Below are positions 16,347 through 24,489 of a DNA stretch of 33,948 nt, one piece after another. Both the position numbers and the translations under genes were made by a program. The notes beneath the pieces are model-generated. The model made no database searches. It was not told where the DNA came from and saw nothing but the letters and a program-made list of their open reading frames with translations. Position 1 is the stretch's first letter, and each line of letters begins with the position of its first letter. Where the stretch lies: the NCBI GenBank assembly GCA_903833055.1, contig CAILDU010000071.1, positions 1 through 33,948 on the forward strand. Reading direction: 5' to 3'. Source of the DNA: an uncultured Verrucomicrobia subdivision 3 bacterium. Lineage in GTDB: Bacteria; Verrucomicrobiota; Verrucomicrobiia; Limisphaerales; UBA11358.

Positions 16347-18998
16347 TTATTTTCCAGATTTCGCATCGCGCTTCTCCAATTTTGCTGATTGCGGCACGAC
16401 GCCGAGAATCACAAAACTGCCTTTGCCGATGAGTTCCAACTTATTTCGTCCCGCCTCAAAACGGAACGAGTGGACATCCACGACCGGACATTCCTGCACC
16501 GTCGCCGCATTTTCAATCAGCGTCTCCACACCGCCGCGGTCATCGGCCTGCGCGGCGAATTCCAGCTTCGGCACCTGCAGCCAGATGTTGCGTTCGTCCT
16601 TAAAATAACCGACCAACACCAGCACCGGCTTGGCGGCTTCAAATTCTATCGGCGCATCACTGCCATTTTTTGCCGCCTCGTGCGAAAAGCGGATGCCCGT
16701 CAAGCCACTCAACTCCGGCGCGAGTTTTTCAATGACGTATTTGCGGTCGGAAAAAACCTTCGCGCCGACTTCAACCTTGTAAGTTTCTGCGTTCGTGGAA
16801 ATCAATTTGAACTGCGCCGCTGGCCACGGCTTGATGCTAGATTCGTCAATAACGGCAATGGCATTTGTGCCTTCCTTCAATGCCGCCACCTTCGCCTGAA
16901 AATCTTTCAATTCTTTTCCGTAAAGCGGCACAAGCTGCGACCAGAGATAATTTGTGCCTTTGCCATTTTCGCCACCGCGCACCGGAATTTTCCGCTGCGA
17001 TGTCTGCATCGAGTTGGCGTAGTGATAAGTCTTGTCGGTTAATTCGGCGAGCCTCTTGAAGGACTCCAAACTTGCGGCAAGCAAATCCGCTGCGGCATCC
17101 ATTTCTGAAATGTCGTGGCTGTAATCATAGAGTAAAACCATTTTCGCTGCGCGCACTTTGCACGCATAATTTTGTGCCATACACCAGATGCAGGTCGTGT
17201 CATTTTGAAACCGTTTGAACTCCTCCTGATGTTTGGGAACGGATGGAATGTAATTCGCCAGGCCAGCGGCTTCGCGTGCCTCGTCCAAAACTTCGTTAAT
17301 AATTGAATCCGGCGTCTCGCCGATATGCGGTTCTTGATTCCATTCCTTTTTTACAAACTCATCGAGCCGTTCGCCCGGCGGCGCTTGCGAGAGCCACAAA
17401 TCTTCAATCGCACCGTATTTATTTGGATTCACCAATTGGTCGAGCGTCATGCCGAGCGACAGTGTTTGCCGGTTTCCTTCCGTGATTCCAAAACGACGGA
17501 TTAATCGCGGTGCGACTTCACCGGCGGCATTGTAAGCATCGAGAATTTCTCCGGCGGTGTTTGTGTCGCAGCCGTAAAAATTTTCCAGACGTGAAATCCA
17601 ATAGGCGCGGTCTTCATTCGTGTTCACGTCGGGATTCCACGCGTAACGCGCCCACGCCTCGAACCAAATCCAGTCGCGCTGCCATTGCAGCAACGGCGGA
17701 TCGGCAATGTCGGGCGCATACGGCCAGTTCCAATAACTTAACGGGTAAAGATGAATTCCGCTCGCACCTAAACGGTCGCGCGAGGCCAAAACGGATTTGC
17801 GGATGAACTCTGTGTCGCCGTAGCGAAACGGTTCGAGGTTCGAGAGGATGTGGATGTTGACGAGATGCGAGCCGAGCTTCGCCATTGCGAGGTGCGTGGC
17901 CTGATCTTTACCACGCGGCTCCCACGTCGTCAGCGATTCACCGTTGTATTTTGTCTCCGTGAATAGATTGGAATAAACCTGATAACACGCGGGCATGATG
18001 GCCTCGGCGTCCATCGCGTGCGTGCGAATAACGACGGGCGGCTGCTCTTTCAATCCGGCCGCCTTCATGCCGTCAAGCACGCCGGGCAAAATCGTTTTCG
18101 TCGCCCACTCAACTTGATTACTCGTGCCTTGCAACGCTTCACCCAAACAAAGCATCAGGCCGACGTTCGGAAATTCCTTCACAAATTCCGCGATGGATTT
18201 GCGCGTGTAATCCGCGACGAGCGGTGTCGGCGCGGAAAGCTGCGTGGAAATCCCATTCGTCTCCGCAAACGGTTTCGAGACGATGATGTTGTAAAACATT
18301 TGCACGAGCCAGATGCCGCGCTTGTCGCATTCTTGCGCCAGCCACCGAAACTGCTCCTGATTTTTTTGAAAAACGTCATCCGGCACCTCGACTGCATAAG
18401 GATAATCTTTCAATTTCACGAGCGACGCGAACGGATGACCGCTCCACAAATACAGCGTGTTCATGCGGTTCGCCGCAAGAAAATCCAGATACTCCGTCCA
18501 CAATTTTTTGTCGTAAAACCACGGGAACAATTCCGGCGTGTAGGGATACTCGTAAACCTTGCGTCCGGGCAAAATAAAAGTCTTCTGCATCCCGATGCAC
18601 GTTCCGCGCAAAGTAAGTTGAGGCGAATCCATGAAATGAATTTCGTCCGGGAATTTTTTTGAATCGCGAATTCGTTTTGCCATTTCCAAACAGCCATAAA
18701 ATGCACCTGAATCGTCGCCGCCAGTAATACCAAGTGCTCCAGAATCACCCGCCAGCGTGAAACCTTCCTTGCCCGGCCCACCCGCGTTGGCGATGACAAC
18801 TTCCTTGCCGGAGGTCGGCTGATGAACTGTCACCGCATTAAATCCAGCGACCTTGAGCGCCTCCGCAATTTTCTCCGCGCCAAATTGCACGCGCGGCGCG
18901 GCATTCGTCGGAAGCACAATTGAAACCGTTTCTGCGTTCAACCAACCGCAACTGGCGAGCAAAACTGCGAGAAATAAATTTTGCTGGAGAAATTTCAT
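16347..18998 (-). CDS. Putative glycoside hydrolase with GH67-N/GH20-like N-terminal domain
   Basis: I chose the ATG at 18998, one base after the previous stop (TAAAATG), because it starts a signal peptide (MKFLQQNLFLAVLLASCGWL); longer starts lie inside the upstream gene. The product has 883 residues. Residues ~25-130 form an alpha/beta domain like those preceding the barrel in GH67, GH20 and GH84 (GITGGDDSGAFYGCLEM, then DSPQLTLRGTCIG). A TIM-barrel-like region follows (~135-500: FLAANRMNTLYLWSG, VGLMLCLGEALQG, HLVNIHILSNLEPF), then a helical region and a C-terminal beta domain. Glu in LCLGEAL is a candidate catalytic acid. I cannot place it in a numbered GH family with confidence. Alpha-glucuronidase-like activity fits the uronic-acid theme, but the substrate is unknown. 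It is probably periplasmic or secreted. Confidence 0.72.
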   Translation of the reverse strand: MKFLQQNLFLAVLLASCGWLNAETVSIVLPTNAAPRVQFGAEKIAEALKVAGFNAVTVHQPTSGKEVVIANAGGPGKEGFTLAGDSGALGITGGDDSGAFYGCLEMAKRIRDSKKFPDEIHFMDSPQLTLRGTCIGMQKTFILPGRKVYEYPYTPELFPWFYDKKLWTEYLDFLAANRMNTLYLWSGHPFASLVKLKDYPYAVEVPDDVFQKNQEQFRWLAQECDKRGIWLVQMFYNIIVSKPFAETNGISTQLSAPTPLVADYTRKSIAEFVKEFPNVGLMLCLGEALQGTSNQVEWATKTILPGVLDGMKAAGLKEQPPVVIRTHAMDAEAIMPACYQVYSNLFTETKYNGESLTTWEPRGKDQATHLAMAKLGSHLVNIHILSNLEPFRYGDTEFIRKSVLASRDRLGASGIHLYPLSYWNWPYAPDIADPPLLQWQRDWIWFEAWARYAWNPDVNTNEDRAYWISRLENFYGCDTNTAGEILDAYNAAGEVAPRLIRRFGITEGNRQTLSLGMTLDQLVNPNKYGAIEDLWLSQAPPGERLDEFVKKEWNQEPHIGETPDSIINEVLDEAREAAGLANYIPSVPKHQEEFKRFQNDTTCIWCMAQNYACKVRAAKMVLLYDYSHDISEMDAAADLLAASLESFKRLAELTDKTYHYANSMQTSQRKIPVRGGENGKGTNYLWSQLVPLYGKELKDFQAKVAALKEGTNAIAVIDESSIKPWPAAQFKLISTNAETYKVEVGAKVFSDRKYVIEKLAPELSGLTGIRFSHEAAKNGSDAPIEFEAAKPVLVLVGYFKDERNIWLQVPKLEFAAQADDRGGVETLIENAATVQECPVVDVHSFRFEAGRNKLELIGKGSFVILGVVPQSAKLEKRDAKSGK

Positions 18999-18999
18999 T

Positions 19000-20586
19000 T
19001 TAATTTTCCACGCGCCGGATGCGAATGGCGATGTAAGGCTTGCCGGACAATGCGATTGAACGTCCGTCCCTGTCGGCGAAGGAATAACCACTTTTCTTAT
19101 TCAGCGTGAAAGTGCCATCCACCGGCGTGACCGTCATATTCCAAGCATCGAGAATTTCGGCAGTAAATTTCAAACCGTCGGCAGATTGAAGTTTGCCGAG
19201 CGGCGGCTTGGGAAGTTGAAACACCCAGTTCGTCGGCGACGTTTTGCCAAAATAAATGAGATAGTATTTTCCCGGCTGGCCGCCGATAGGCGAGTCCTGC
19301 CACTTGTCAATCGGCTCAATGCCTTCGGGCGGCGCAGCGTCCAAAACCTTTTTCAAAAACGCGAGGCGCGCGGGACTTTCGCCTTTAAGCACGCCGCCTT
19401 TTGACCACCATAAAACTTGGTCGGCGCTCTTGTAAGTTTCGCCGTGGCCACAATATGTTCCCGCGATGGTCGCGTTCCAAAAACGAAAAACCAATTCTTC
19501 CGCGCTCAATTGTCCCCAGCGATTTTCGATGTTGCCCTCGTATTTCACCTCGTCATACACGACTGGCTTGCGATACACATCGCGATACAACTCCGCGCGT
19601 CCGGGCTCTTCCACCGCCGCGCCATTTTGAATGCTCGCATGCGTAATCCACGGCAACGTCTGGTTGAAAATTTTCTGGCCGTTGTGAATCGAAAGCAAAT
19701 GATGATACGGGTCATCGTGCGAAACAATTTCGCCAAAGCGCACAAAGTCCGACTCTTTTTTCTCCTTCATGAAATCCCATTCGTTCGCCAGCGACCACCA
19801 GACATTGCGATACGCCGCGAGCCGCGCGATGACGTAGCGCAGATAACGGTCGTCCACCGCCGCTGGCATGCGGTCGAAGCCCCAATGGCCTTCGTCATAC
19901 GGATGAAACAAAATGATGTCCGCCTCGATGCCGAGCTTCTGCAAATCTGCGACGCGCTGTTCGAGGTGCTGAAAATATTTCACGTTGAACTGCGTGAAAT
20001 CCCAATTCGTCAGCGTGGCAAAATCATCTCTGCTCGCAAACGGATACAAAATCGGCTCGTTCGTGTTCCAGGTGTAGCGTTTGGGAAAAACGCAGAAGCG
20101 GATTTTGTTGAATGGCGAGGCCGCCAGCGTTTTCAACGTCTGTTCCTGCAACGCCTCGTCCTGCAACTGCCAGACATAACACGTCGTGCCAAGCTCCTCG
20201 TAAGGCGTGCCGTCGGCATAAGCGAAATGAAAAGTATTCGTCACGCCAACTGTGCCGTGATTTTTCGCCGCCGGTTTCGTCACGGCAAATTCGCCGGATT
20301 TGCCATTCAGTTTGCGCGCATTGCTGGCGGTTTTATAAGTCCACCGACCGGTGGTTTCCGGCATGAAACGCACGCGGTAAATTCCATCGCCATCGTAAAA
20401 ACCATTCGCCTCGACAACATTCGTTCCTTGCGTGAAGCGCGCAGAAAATTTCACATCAAGAAACGGATCCCCATTCGTCGGGCCGTTCAGCGCGACTTCA
20501 TAAACGCCCCACTGTTCCACCGAATCAGCCGCGTGCAAACCGGTGGCCAGCAACATAAGCGCGAAAAGATATGTAATTTTGTTCAT
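19000..20586 (-). CDS. DUF5060 + TIM-barrel glycosidase (DUF4038/GH140-like)
   Basis: The 528-residue exported protein has a signal peptide (MNKITYLFALMLLATGLHAA). A DUF5060 beta-sandwich follows (~22-110: SVEQWGVYEVALNGPTNGDP, MPETTGRWTYKT), then a clan GH-A-like TIM barrel (~120-420) and a short beta domain (~430-528, DUF5605-like). The likely acid/base is Glu269 in LANEWDF. Nucleophile candidates are Glu346 and Glu350 in VYDEVKYEG. The segment HFAYADGTPYEELGTTCYVW resembles DUF4038-type enzymes, a group that includes apiosidase (GH140) acting on pectin. Activity is therefore plausible on a rare pectin sugar but not proven. The gene overlaps the isomerase-like gene by ATGA and is followed by a one-base TAAAATG junction. 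Confidence 0.8.
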   Translation of the reverse strand: MNKITYLFALMLLATGLHAADSVEQWGVYEVALNGPTNGDPFLDVKFSARFTQGTNVVEANGFYDGDGIYRVRFMPETTGRWTYKTASNARKLNGKSGEFAVTKPAAKNHGTVGVTNTFHFAYADGTPYEELGTTCYVWQLQDEALQEQTLKTLAASPFNKIRFCVFPKRYTWNTNEPILYPFASRDDFATLTNWDFTQFNVKYFQHLEQRVADLQKLGIEADIILFHPYDEGHWGFDRMPAAVDDRYLRYVIARLAAYRNVWWSLANEWDFMKEKKESDFVRFGEIVSHDDPYHHLLSIHNGQKIFNQTLPWITHASIQNGAAVEEPGRAELYRDVYRKPVVYDEVKYEGNIENRWGQLSAEELVFRFWNATIAGTYCGHGETYKSADQVLWWSKGGVLKGESPARLAFLKKVLDAAPPEGIEPIDKWQDSPIGGQPGKYYLIYFGKTSPTNWVFQLPKPPLGKLQSADGLKFTAEILDAWNMTVTPVDGTFTLNKKSGYSFADRDGRSIALSGKPYIAIRIRRVEN

Positions 20587-21482
20587 GGCTTTTGGAAAAC
20601 TGATTTCAAATACGCGGCATTCGCGCCGTAATTTTTCTTCACGTTATGCACGTCGTTGGTGTCACGCGAACGCTCAATAACCAGCCAGCCGCTCCAGTTT
20701 ATTTCGTCAAGCGCGGCCTTGAGATTGGGCGCATTAACTTGCGGATCATTCTGCAGCCAGAAACCATCCGTGTTCGAGCAATGAATCTGGCAGACGCGGT
20801 CTTTGCCGAGCAGCCGCAGTTCCTTGACGTAATCGCGCTGATGCTCAATCGCACTGGCAAGATTGTAATAAATTTTAATCGCGGGCGAACCGACTTCATC
20901 GAGCAACTTGATTTGTTCGCTCGCATCCAGTTCCGTTTCCACGCCGATGATGACTCCAGCTTTTTCCGCCAGCGCACCAACGAGCTTCAGCCGCTCGACT
21001 ACTTGCGCGCGCAACTCCGGATGCTTCAACAAGTCGCTGTTCACACCCAACGGCAGAAAAGCAATTTTCACATTCATCGCCTGCATCGTGTCCACGCAAT
21101 CTTGCACGAGACGTAAAACATTCGTCCGTTCGGCAAACGACTGCGCGTAAAAACCTGACATCGCGATGGAAGAAATTCCCAGATTCAACTCGCGCGCCTT
21201 CGCGAGAAACTGCTCACGATTCGCGGCGTTCGTCAGCGAACTCGCAAACGTCGCGCGCTGACCAAGTGAGCCCATATCCACTTCCACGCCGTCCGCGCCG
21301 ATGTCTTTCGCTAGTTGAAATGCGCCCAGTTTTTGTCGCTTCAAAATCATCCAGTCGCACACGGCAACTTGGTAGCGCGACGATAAAATGGAGTTCGTTA
21401 CATCTGCCGCAAAAGCGTTTTGCAGCGGCAAAAATAAAGCTGTCGCCGCAAACACCACCGTGAAAATCATTCGCAAATTCAT
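20583..21482 (-). CDS. Exported sugar phosphate isomerase/epimerase-like TIM barrel
   Basis: The 299-residue protein belongs to the xylose isomerase-like/AP endonuclease 2 TIM-barrel superfamily. Metal-site candidates are Glu in GVETELD, His in CQIHCSN and Glu in LVIERSRD, with the usual spacing. Unlike cytoplasmic relatives it begins with a strong signal peptide ending NAFAAD, so it is probably periplasmic. Sugar phosphates are not expected there, so a free sugar or a different reaction is likely. The start sits one base after the stop of the beta-helix gene (TAAAATG). The end overlaps the DUF5060 gene (ATGA), so it is an integral part of the operon. The substrate is unknown. Confidence 0.85.
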   Translation of the reverse strand: MNLRMIFTVVFAATALFLPLQNAFAADVTNSILSSRYQVAVCDWMILKRQKLGAFQLAKDIGADGVEVDMGSLGQRATFASSLTNAANREQFLAKARELNLGISSIAMSGFYAQSFAERTNVLRLVQDCVDTMQAMNVKIAFLPLGVNSDLLKHPELRAQVVERLKLVGALAEKAGVIIGVETELDASEQIKLLDEVGSPAIKIYYNLASAIEHQRDYVKELRLLGKDRVCQIHCSNTDGFWLQNDPQVNAPNLKAALDEINWSGWLVIERSRDTNDVHNVKKNYGANAAYLKSVFQKP

Positions 21483-21483
21483 T

Positions 21484-24400
21484 TTAATTTTTTGTCAGCC
21501 ACAGGATGCCGCCCGGCAATTTTACCTTGCCGCCGGCCTGAACAATTTGCGATTGATCGGAAACCGAACCCGAACTCGGATCAATGAATCGCAACGTAAA
21601 TACCCCGTTTTCATTGGACAAATCTAATTCCATATCGCGTCCACCGCAGACAAAAAATTGTTTTCCGGGTTCACGCAACGCCCAGATTTTTTTATCCGCA
21701 TCAGCCAGCCATGATTTCATTTGCGGAATCGCGGCCAGCAATTTTGCATCGGTCGTCGCCGGCAGATTCGGCATGGAACCGCCCGCACATACAAATGCCC
21801 ACGCGCCGCGATTTAGCGCCACATCTTCGCCGGATGCGATAACAACTTTGTTCGGAAATTTCTGACGATACTCCGCCGCCATCGCCGCCAGATTTTCGTC
21901 TGACGACGACCCACCTTTCCACGGGCGTTCCAATTGTCGCGGTGAAAGATTTTGCCCGCCGTCCGGTGCGAACAAACCCTTGTCCGTCTGCCACCAGTAA
22001 CGGAAACAAATCACGTCCACGACCGCCGCGCGCTTGGTATCGGCGAGAATCGCGTCCTGAACATTTTTAGTCGCCGCGAGCGCCACGAGCGGATGTTTTT
22101 TTGTCGCGCGTTCCCAATCGCCAATCGTATCCAGCCAGAATTGCTCGAACGCCAGCGGCCCGGTGAATTCCGCACTCGTGAACTGAATCACATTCGCGTT
22201 GTTCGTAAAGTTATTCAGGTTTTGCCGGATGAAACCCGCGTGCAGCTTGCGGCGAATTGGATTCGTCACGTCATAAAATTGCGGCGCCATCACAATCCGC
22301 TTTTCAATTTCAAACGGCGGTTCGTGAAAGCCAGTGTCGTTGATGTTGTTCGACGAACGCCACGGCCCATCAACCCAATGCGCGCCGTCTTCGAGAATGT
22401 TGTGCTGAAAATAATTTTCGTTGAACAAAACCAAGCCGCGTTCGTCGCAAATCTCCGCAAAGTTTTCCAGCCGCGACCAATACCACGGATTGAATTTCGT
22501 CAGGTCATATTTGCTCAAACCATCCCACGCCGTGCCGACACCACTGCGCGCAAACGGCTGCTCGTAAAACGGCGCCCACACATCGCCATCCATGCGGCGC
22601 GCGCGCTCGTGATCCTCACGACGGCGGTCATACCAAAGCCCGTAATGATGATCGAGCGCGACACAATTACTGAACACCAGACTGGTGGCAATTTTGTTCA
22701 AATCATCCGTCAAGCCCGCGCCCATCCGTCCCGGCGCGAAGCGTGTCAGATTGATGCCGTAATTTGTGACATCACTGGGAATCAAATTACCGCGCCACCA
22801 ATTGATGGACTTCACGCCGCCGACCAATAATTTCCCATCGCAAACCAACCAGCCGTTTGTAACTGAAATTAATTTTTGAATCGGCTGGATACGCGGCATC
22901 AAAATCACTTGCGGCGGAAAAATGTCATCAAAGGATTTTGCATTTTGGGGTTCAGTTGAAATTTGCGCGGGCGACAAAATTTGTTTTTGAGTTTCATTTC
23001 CCAAACGATCTCCAAGCTGCGCGAAGAAAAGGCTGCCCGGACTGGCCGATTCATTGGAACTACGCCAGATGCCGTCGCCTTCAAATTCGCCCCACGAACC
23101 GAACGCCCAGTTTTGCGCGCCCGGCGGATTTTCGCAGGAGGTTTTGGCGGAAACACAATTCCACAAGACGGAATTCGCCGCCGACCAGCCCGCGCCTTCG
23201 CCCGCACTACCGCGATTAATCAGGCTCAACGCATTGCCGTCAATCCGCACGTTGTCGAAAAGCGTGCCGCTCGACCAGCTTTCAATCGCGCCGCTGTCGG
23301 CGGTCGGCAAGATGGCATCGCAATACACGAACGCATTCGGCCCCGCAGCGCAATGACCGACGGAAAAATCATGGCGACCATGCTCCGCGTAACAGCGCAA
23401 AAATAAAGTCTGCTGCCCCATCGTGAAAAAAGTATTTCGCCGCCAACCGCCATCTTCGGAAACTGGCGCGAGCGAAAAACAATCCACCACCGTCACGCGT
23501 TTGCAACTTTCGTAAATCGCCACCGCCGAACCGGCAAAATGTTCAAATGTGATTTGTCGCACCCACGCGTCCGCAACATTTTCCATTGTAATTGCAAACC
23601 AGGAATGATTTTCGTCCGTCGGATTTTTCGCGTCGAAGGCCGATTCCAACCGCAGATTTTCCACGCCGATATTTTCAATCCGTCCCGGCCATGAATAGGT
23701 TTTTACAAAGCCACCACCAAAATTTGTTTCCATCGCCGTCGTGATGGGCGAGTCAACCATCACGCGATTGCCGTCAATTTTTTGAATGACGCGATCCCAG
23801 ACCAGATTGTAATTGTTCGTGTGCCAGACCAGCCGCCAGTCGTTCAAGCCGCCGCCAAAATCTGTCATACCAAGCGAGCTAATCCATTCCTGCGTGCTTG
23901 GACGAGTAACGAAAATTTTGTCACCAATCTTCAAACCGGTCGCATCCAGTAAACGAAAACTTATCGCGCCGACCGGAACGTAATCGTCCGTAATTTTCCA
24001 ATTTGGATTTGCGTCGGTCGAAAAATCATTTTTTCCGCAAATACGAATAAGTGTGCGCCGGTCAATTCCCGTTGCGACCAAAACTGTTCCATTAGTTTCC
24101 GCGCTTTCGCCGCGTAAAACCACGCCGGAATTGGTGATTTGCAACTGGCCCGAAATCTCATGGCGGCCTTTCAATAGTAAAACTGCGCCGCGAATTCCAT
24201 TCACATCGGCGGGCAGATTGCCGACGTAATCAATCGCCTTCTGGATGCGCGCCGTCTCATCGCCATTGATTGGTGAAACGATAACGCGAACCGGCGCGGC
24301 GGGAATTGGCTGGTCGCCACCAAAATAACCGGCGGTAGAAAAATCAAGAACACGGTTACCGCGGGCGTCCACGTCGTAAGCTAGCTTACCATCCACGCCG

Positions 24401-24489
24401 GCTGAAATGATTGGCGACAGAATTTTTTTTGGCGCGGCATTGAGAGCGAGTGACGTTCCCAGAAAAATAAAGATGAGGATTTTTTTCAT
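21484..24489 (-). CDS. Beta-helix protein fused to a DUF6298-like second domain
   Basis: This is a 1001-residue exported protein (signal peptide MKKILIFIFLGTSLALNA). Residues ~60-520 look like a right-handed parallel beta-helix of the pectate-lyase superfamily: INGDETARIQKAIDYV, LLLKGRHEISGQLQI, VVLRGES, IENIGVENLRLES and HFAGSAVAIYESC are typical coil-forming stretches. Residues ~560-900 form a separate domain with features of a TIM-barrel glycosidase (NLTRFAPGRMG, GLVLFNENYFQHN, IQFTSAEFTGPLAFEQFW), followed by a small C-terminal beta region with FVCGGRDMELDL. I recall DUF6298 for this class, but it has no assigned reaction to my knowledge. The start overlaps the stop of the (alpha/alpha)6 glycosidase gene by ATGA. 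It is probably a pectin-side-chain enzyme with two active or binding modules (inference). Confidence 0.72.
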   Translation of the reverse strand: MKKILIFIFLGTSLALNAAPKKILSPIISAGVDGKLAYDVDARGNRVLDFSTAGYFGGDQPIPAAPVRVIVSPINGDETARIQKAIDYVGNLPADVNGIRGAVLLLKGRHEISGQLQITNSGVVLRGESAETNGTVLVATGIDRRTLIRICGKNDFSTDANPNWKITDDYVPVGAISFRLLDATGLKIGDKIFVTRPSTQEWISSLGMTDFGGGLNDWRLVWHTNNYNLVWDRVIQKIDGNRVMVDSPITTAMETNFGGGFVKTYSWPGRIENIGVENLRLESAFDAKNPTDENHSWFAITMENVADAWVRQITFEHFAGSAVAIYESCKRVTVVDCFSLAPVSEDGGWRRNTFFTMGQQTLFLRCYAEHGRHDFSVGHCAAGPNAFVYCDAILPTADSGAIESWSSGTLFDNVRIDGNALSLINRGSAGEGAGWSAANSVLWNCVSAKTSCENPPGAQNWAFGSWGEFEGDGIWRSSNESASPGSLFFAQLGDRLGNETQKQILSPAQISTEPQNAKSFDDIFPPQVILMPRIQPIQKLISVTNGWLVCDGKLLVGGVKSINWWRGNLIPSDVTNYGINLTRFAPGRMGAGLTDDLNKIATSLVFSNCVALDHHYGLWYDRRREDHERARRMDGDVWAPFYEQPFARSGVGTAWDGLSKYDLTKFNPWYWSRLENFAEICDERGLVLFNENYFQHNILEDGAHWVDGPWRSSNNINDTGFHEPPFEIEKRIVMAPQFYDVTNPIRRKLHAGFIRQNLNNFTNNANVIQFTSAEFTGPLAFEQFWLDTIGDWERATKKHPLVALAATKNVQDAILADTKRAAVVDVICFRYWWQTDKGLFAPDGGQNLSPRQLERPWKGGSSSDENLAAMAAEYRQKFPNKVVIASGEDVALNRGAWAFVCAGGSMPNLPATTDAKLLAAIPQMKSWLADADKKIWALREPGKQFFVCGGRDMELDLSNENGVFTLRFIDPSSGSVSDQSQIVQAGGKVKLPGGILWLTKN

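Noticed and set aside
19417-20631. 404-codon open frame on the + strand opposite the DUF5060 gene
   Set aside because: It is antisense to a clearly recognisable glycosidase, is very rich in Arg/His/Ile without domain character, and arises from GC-skewed codon use.
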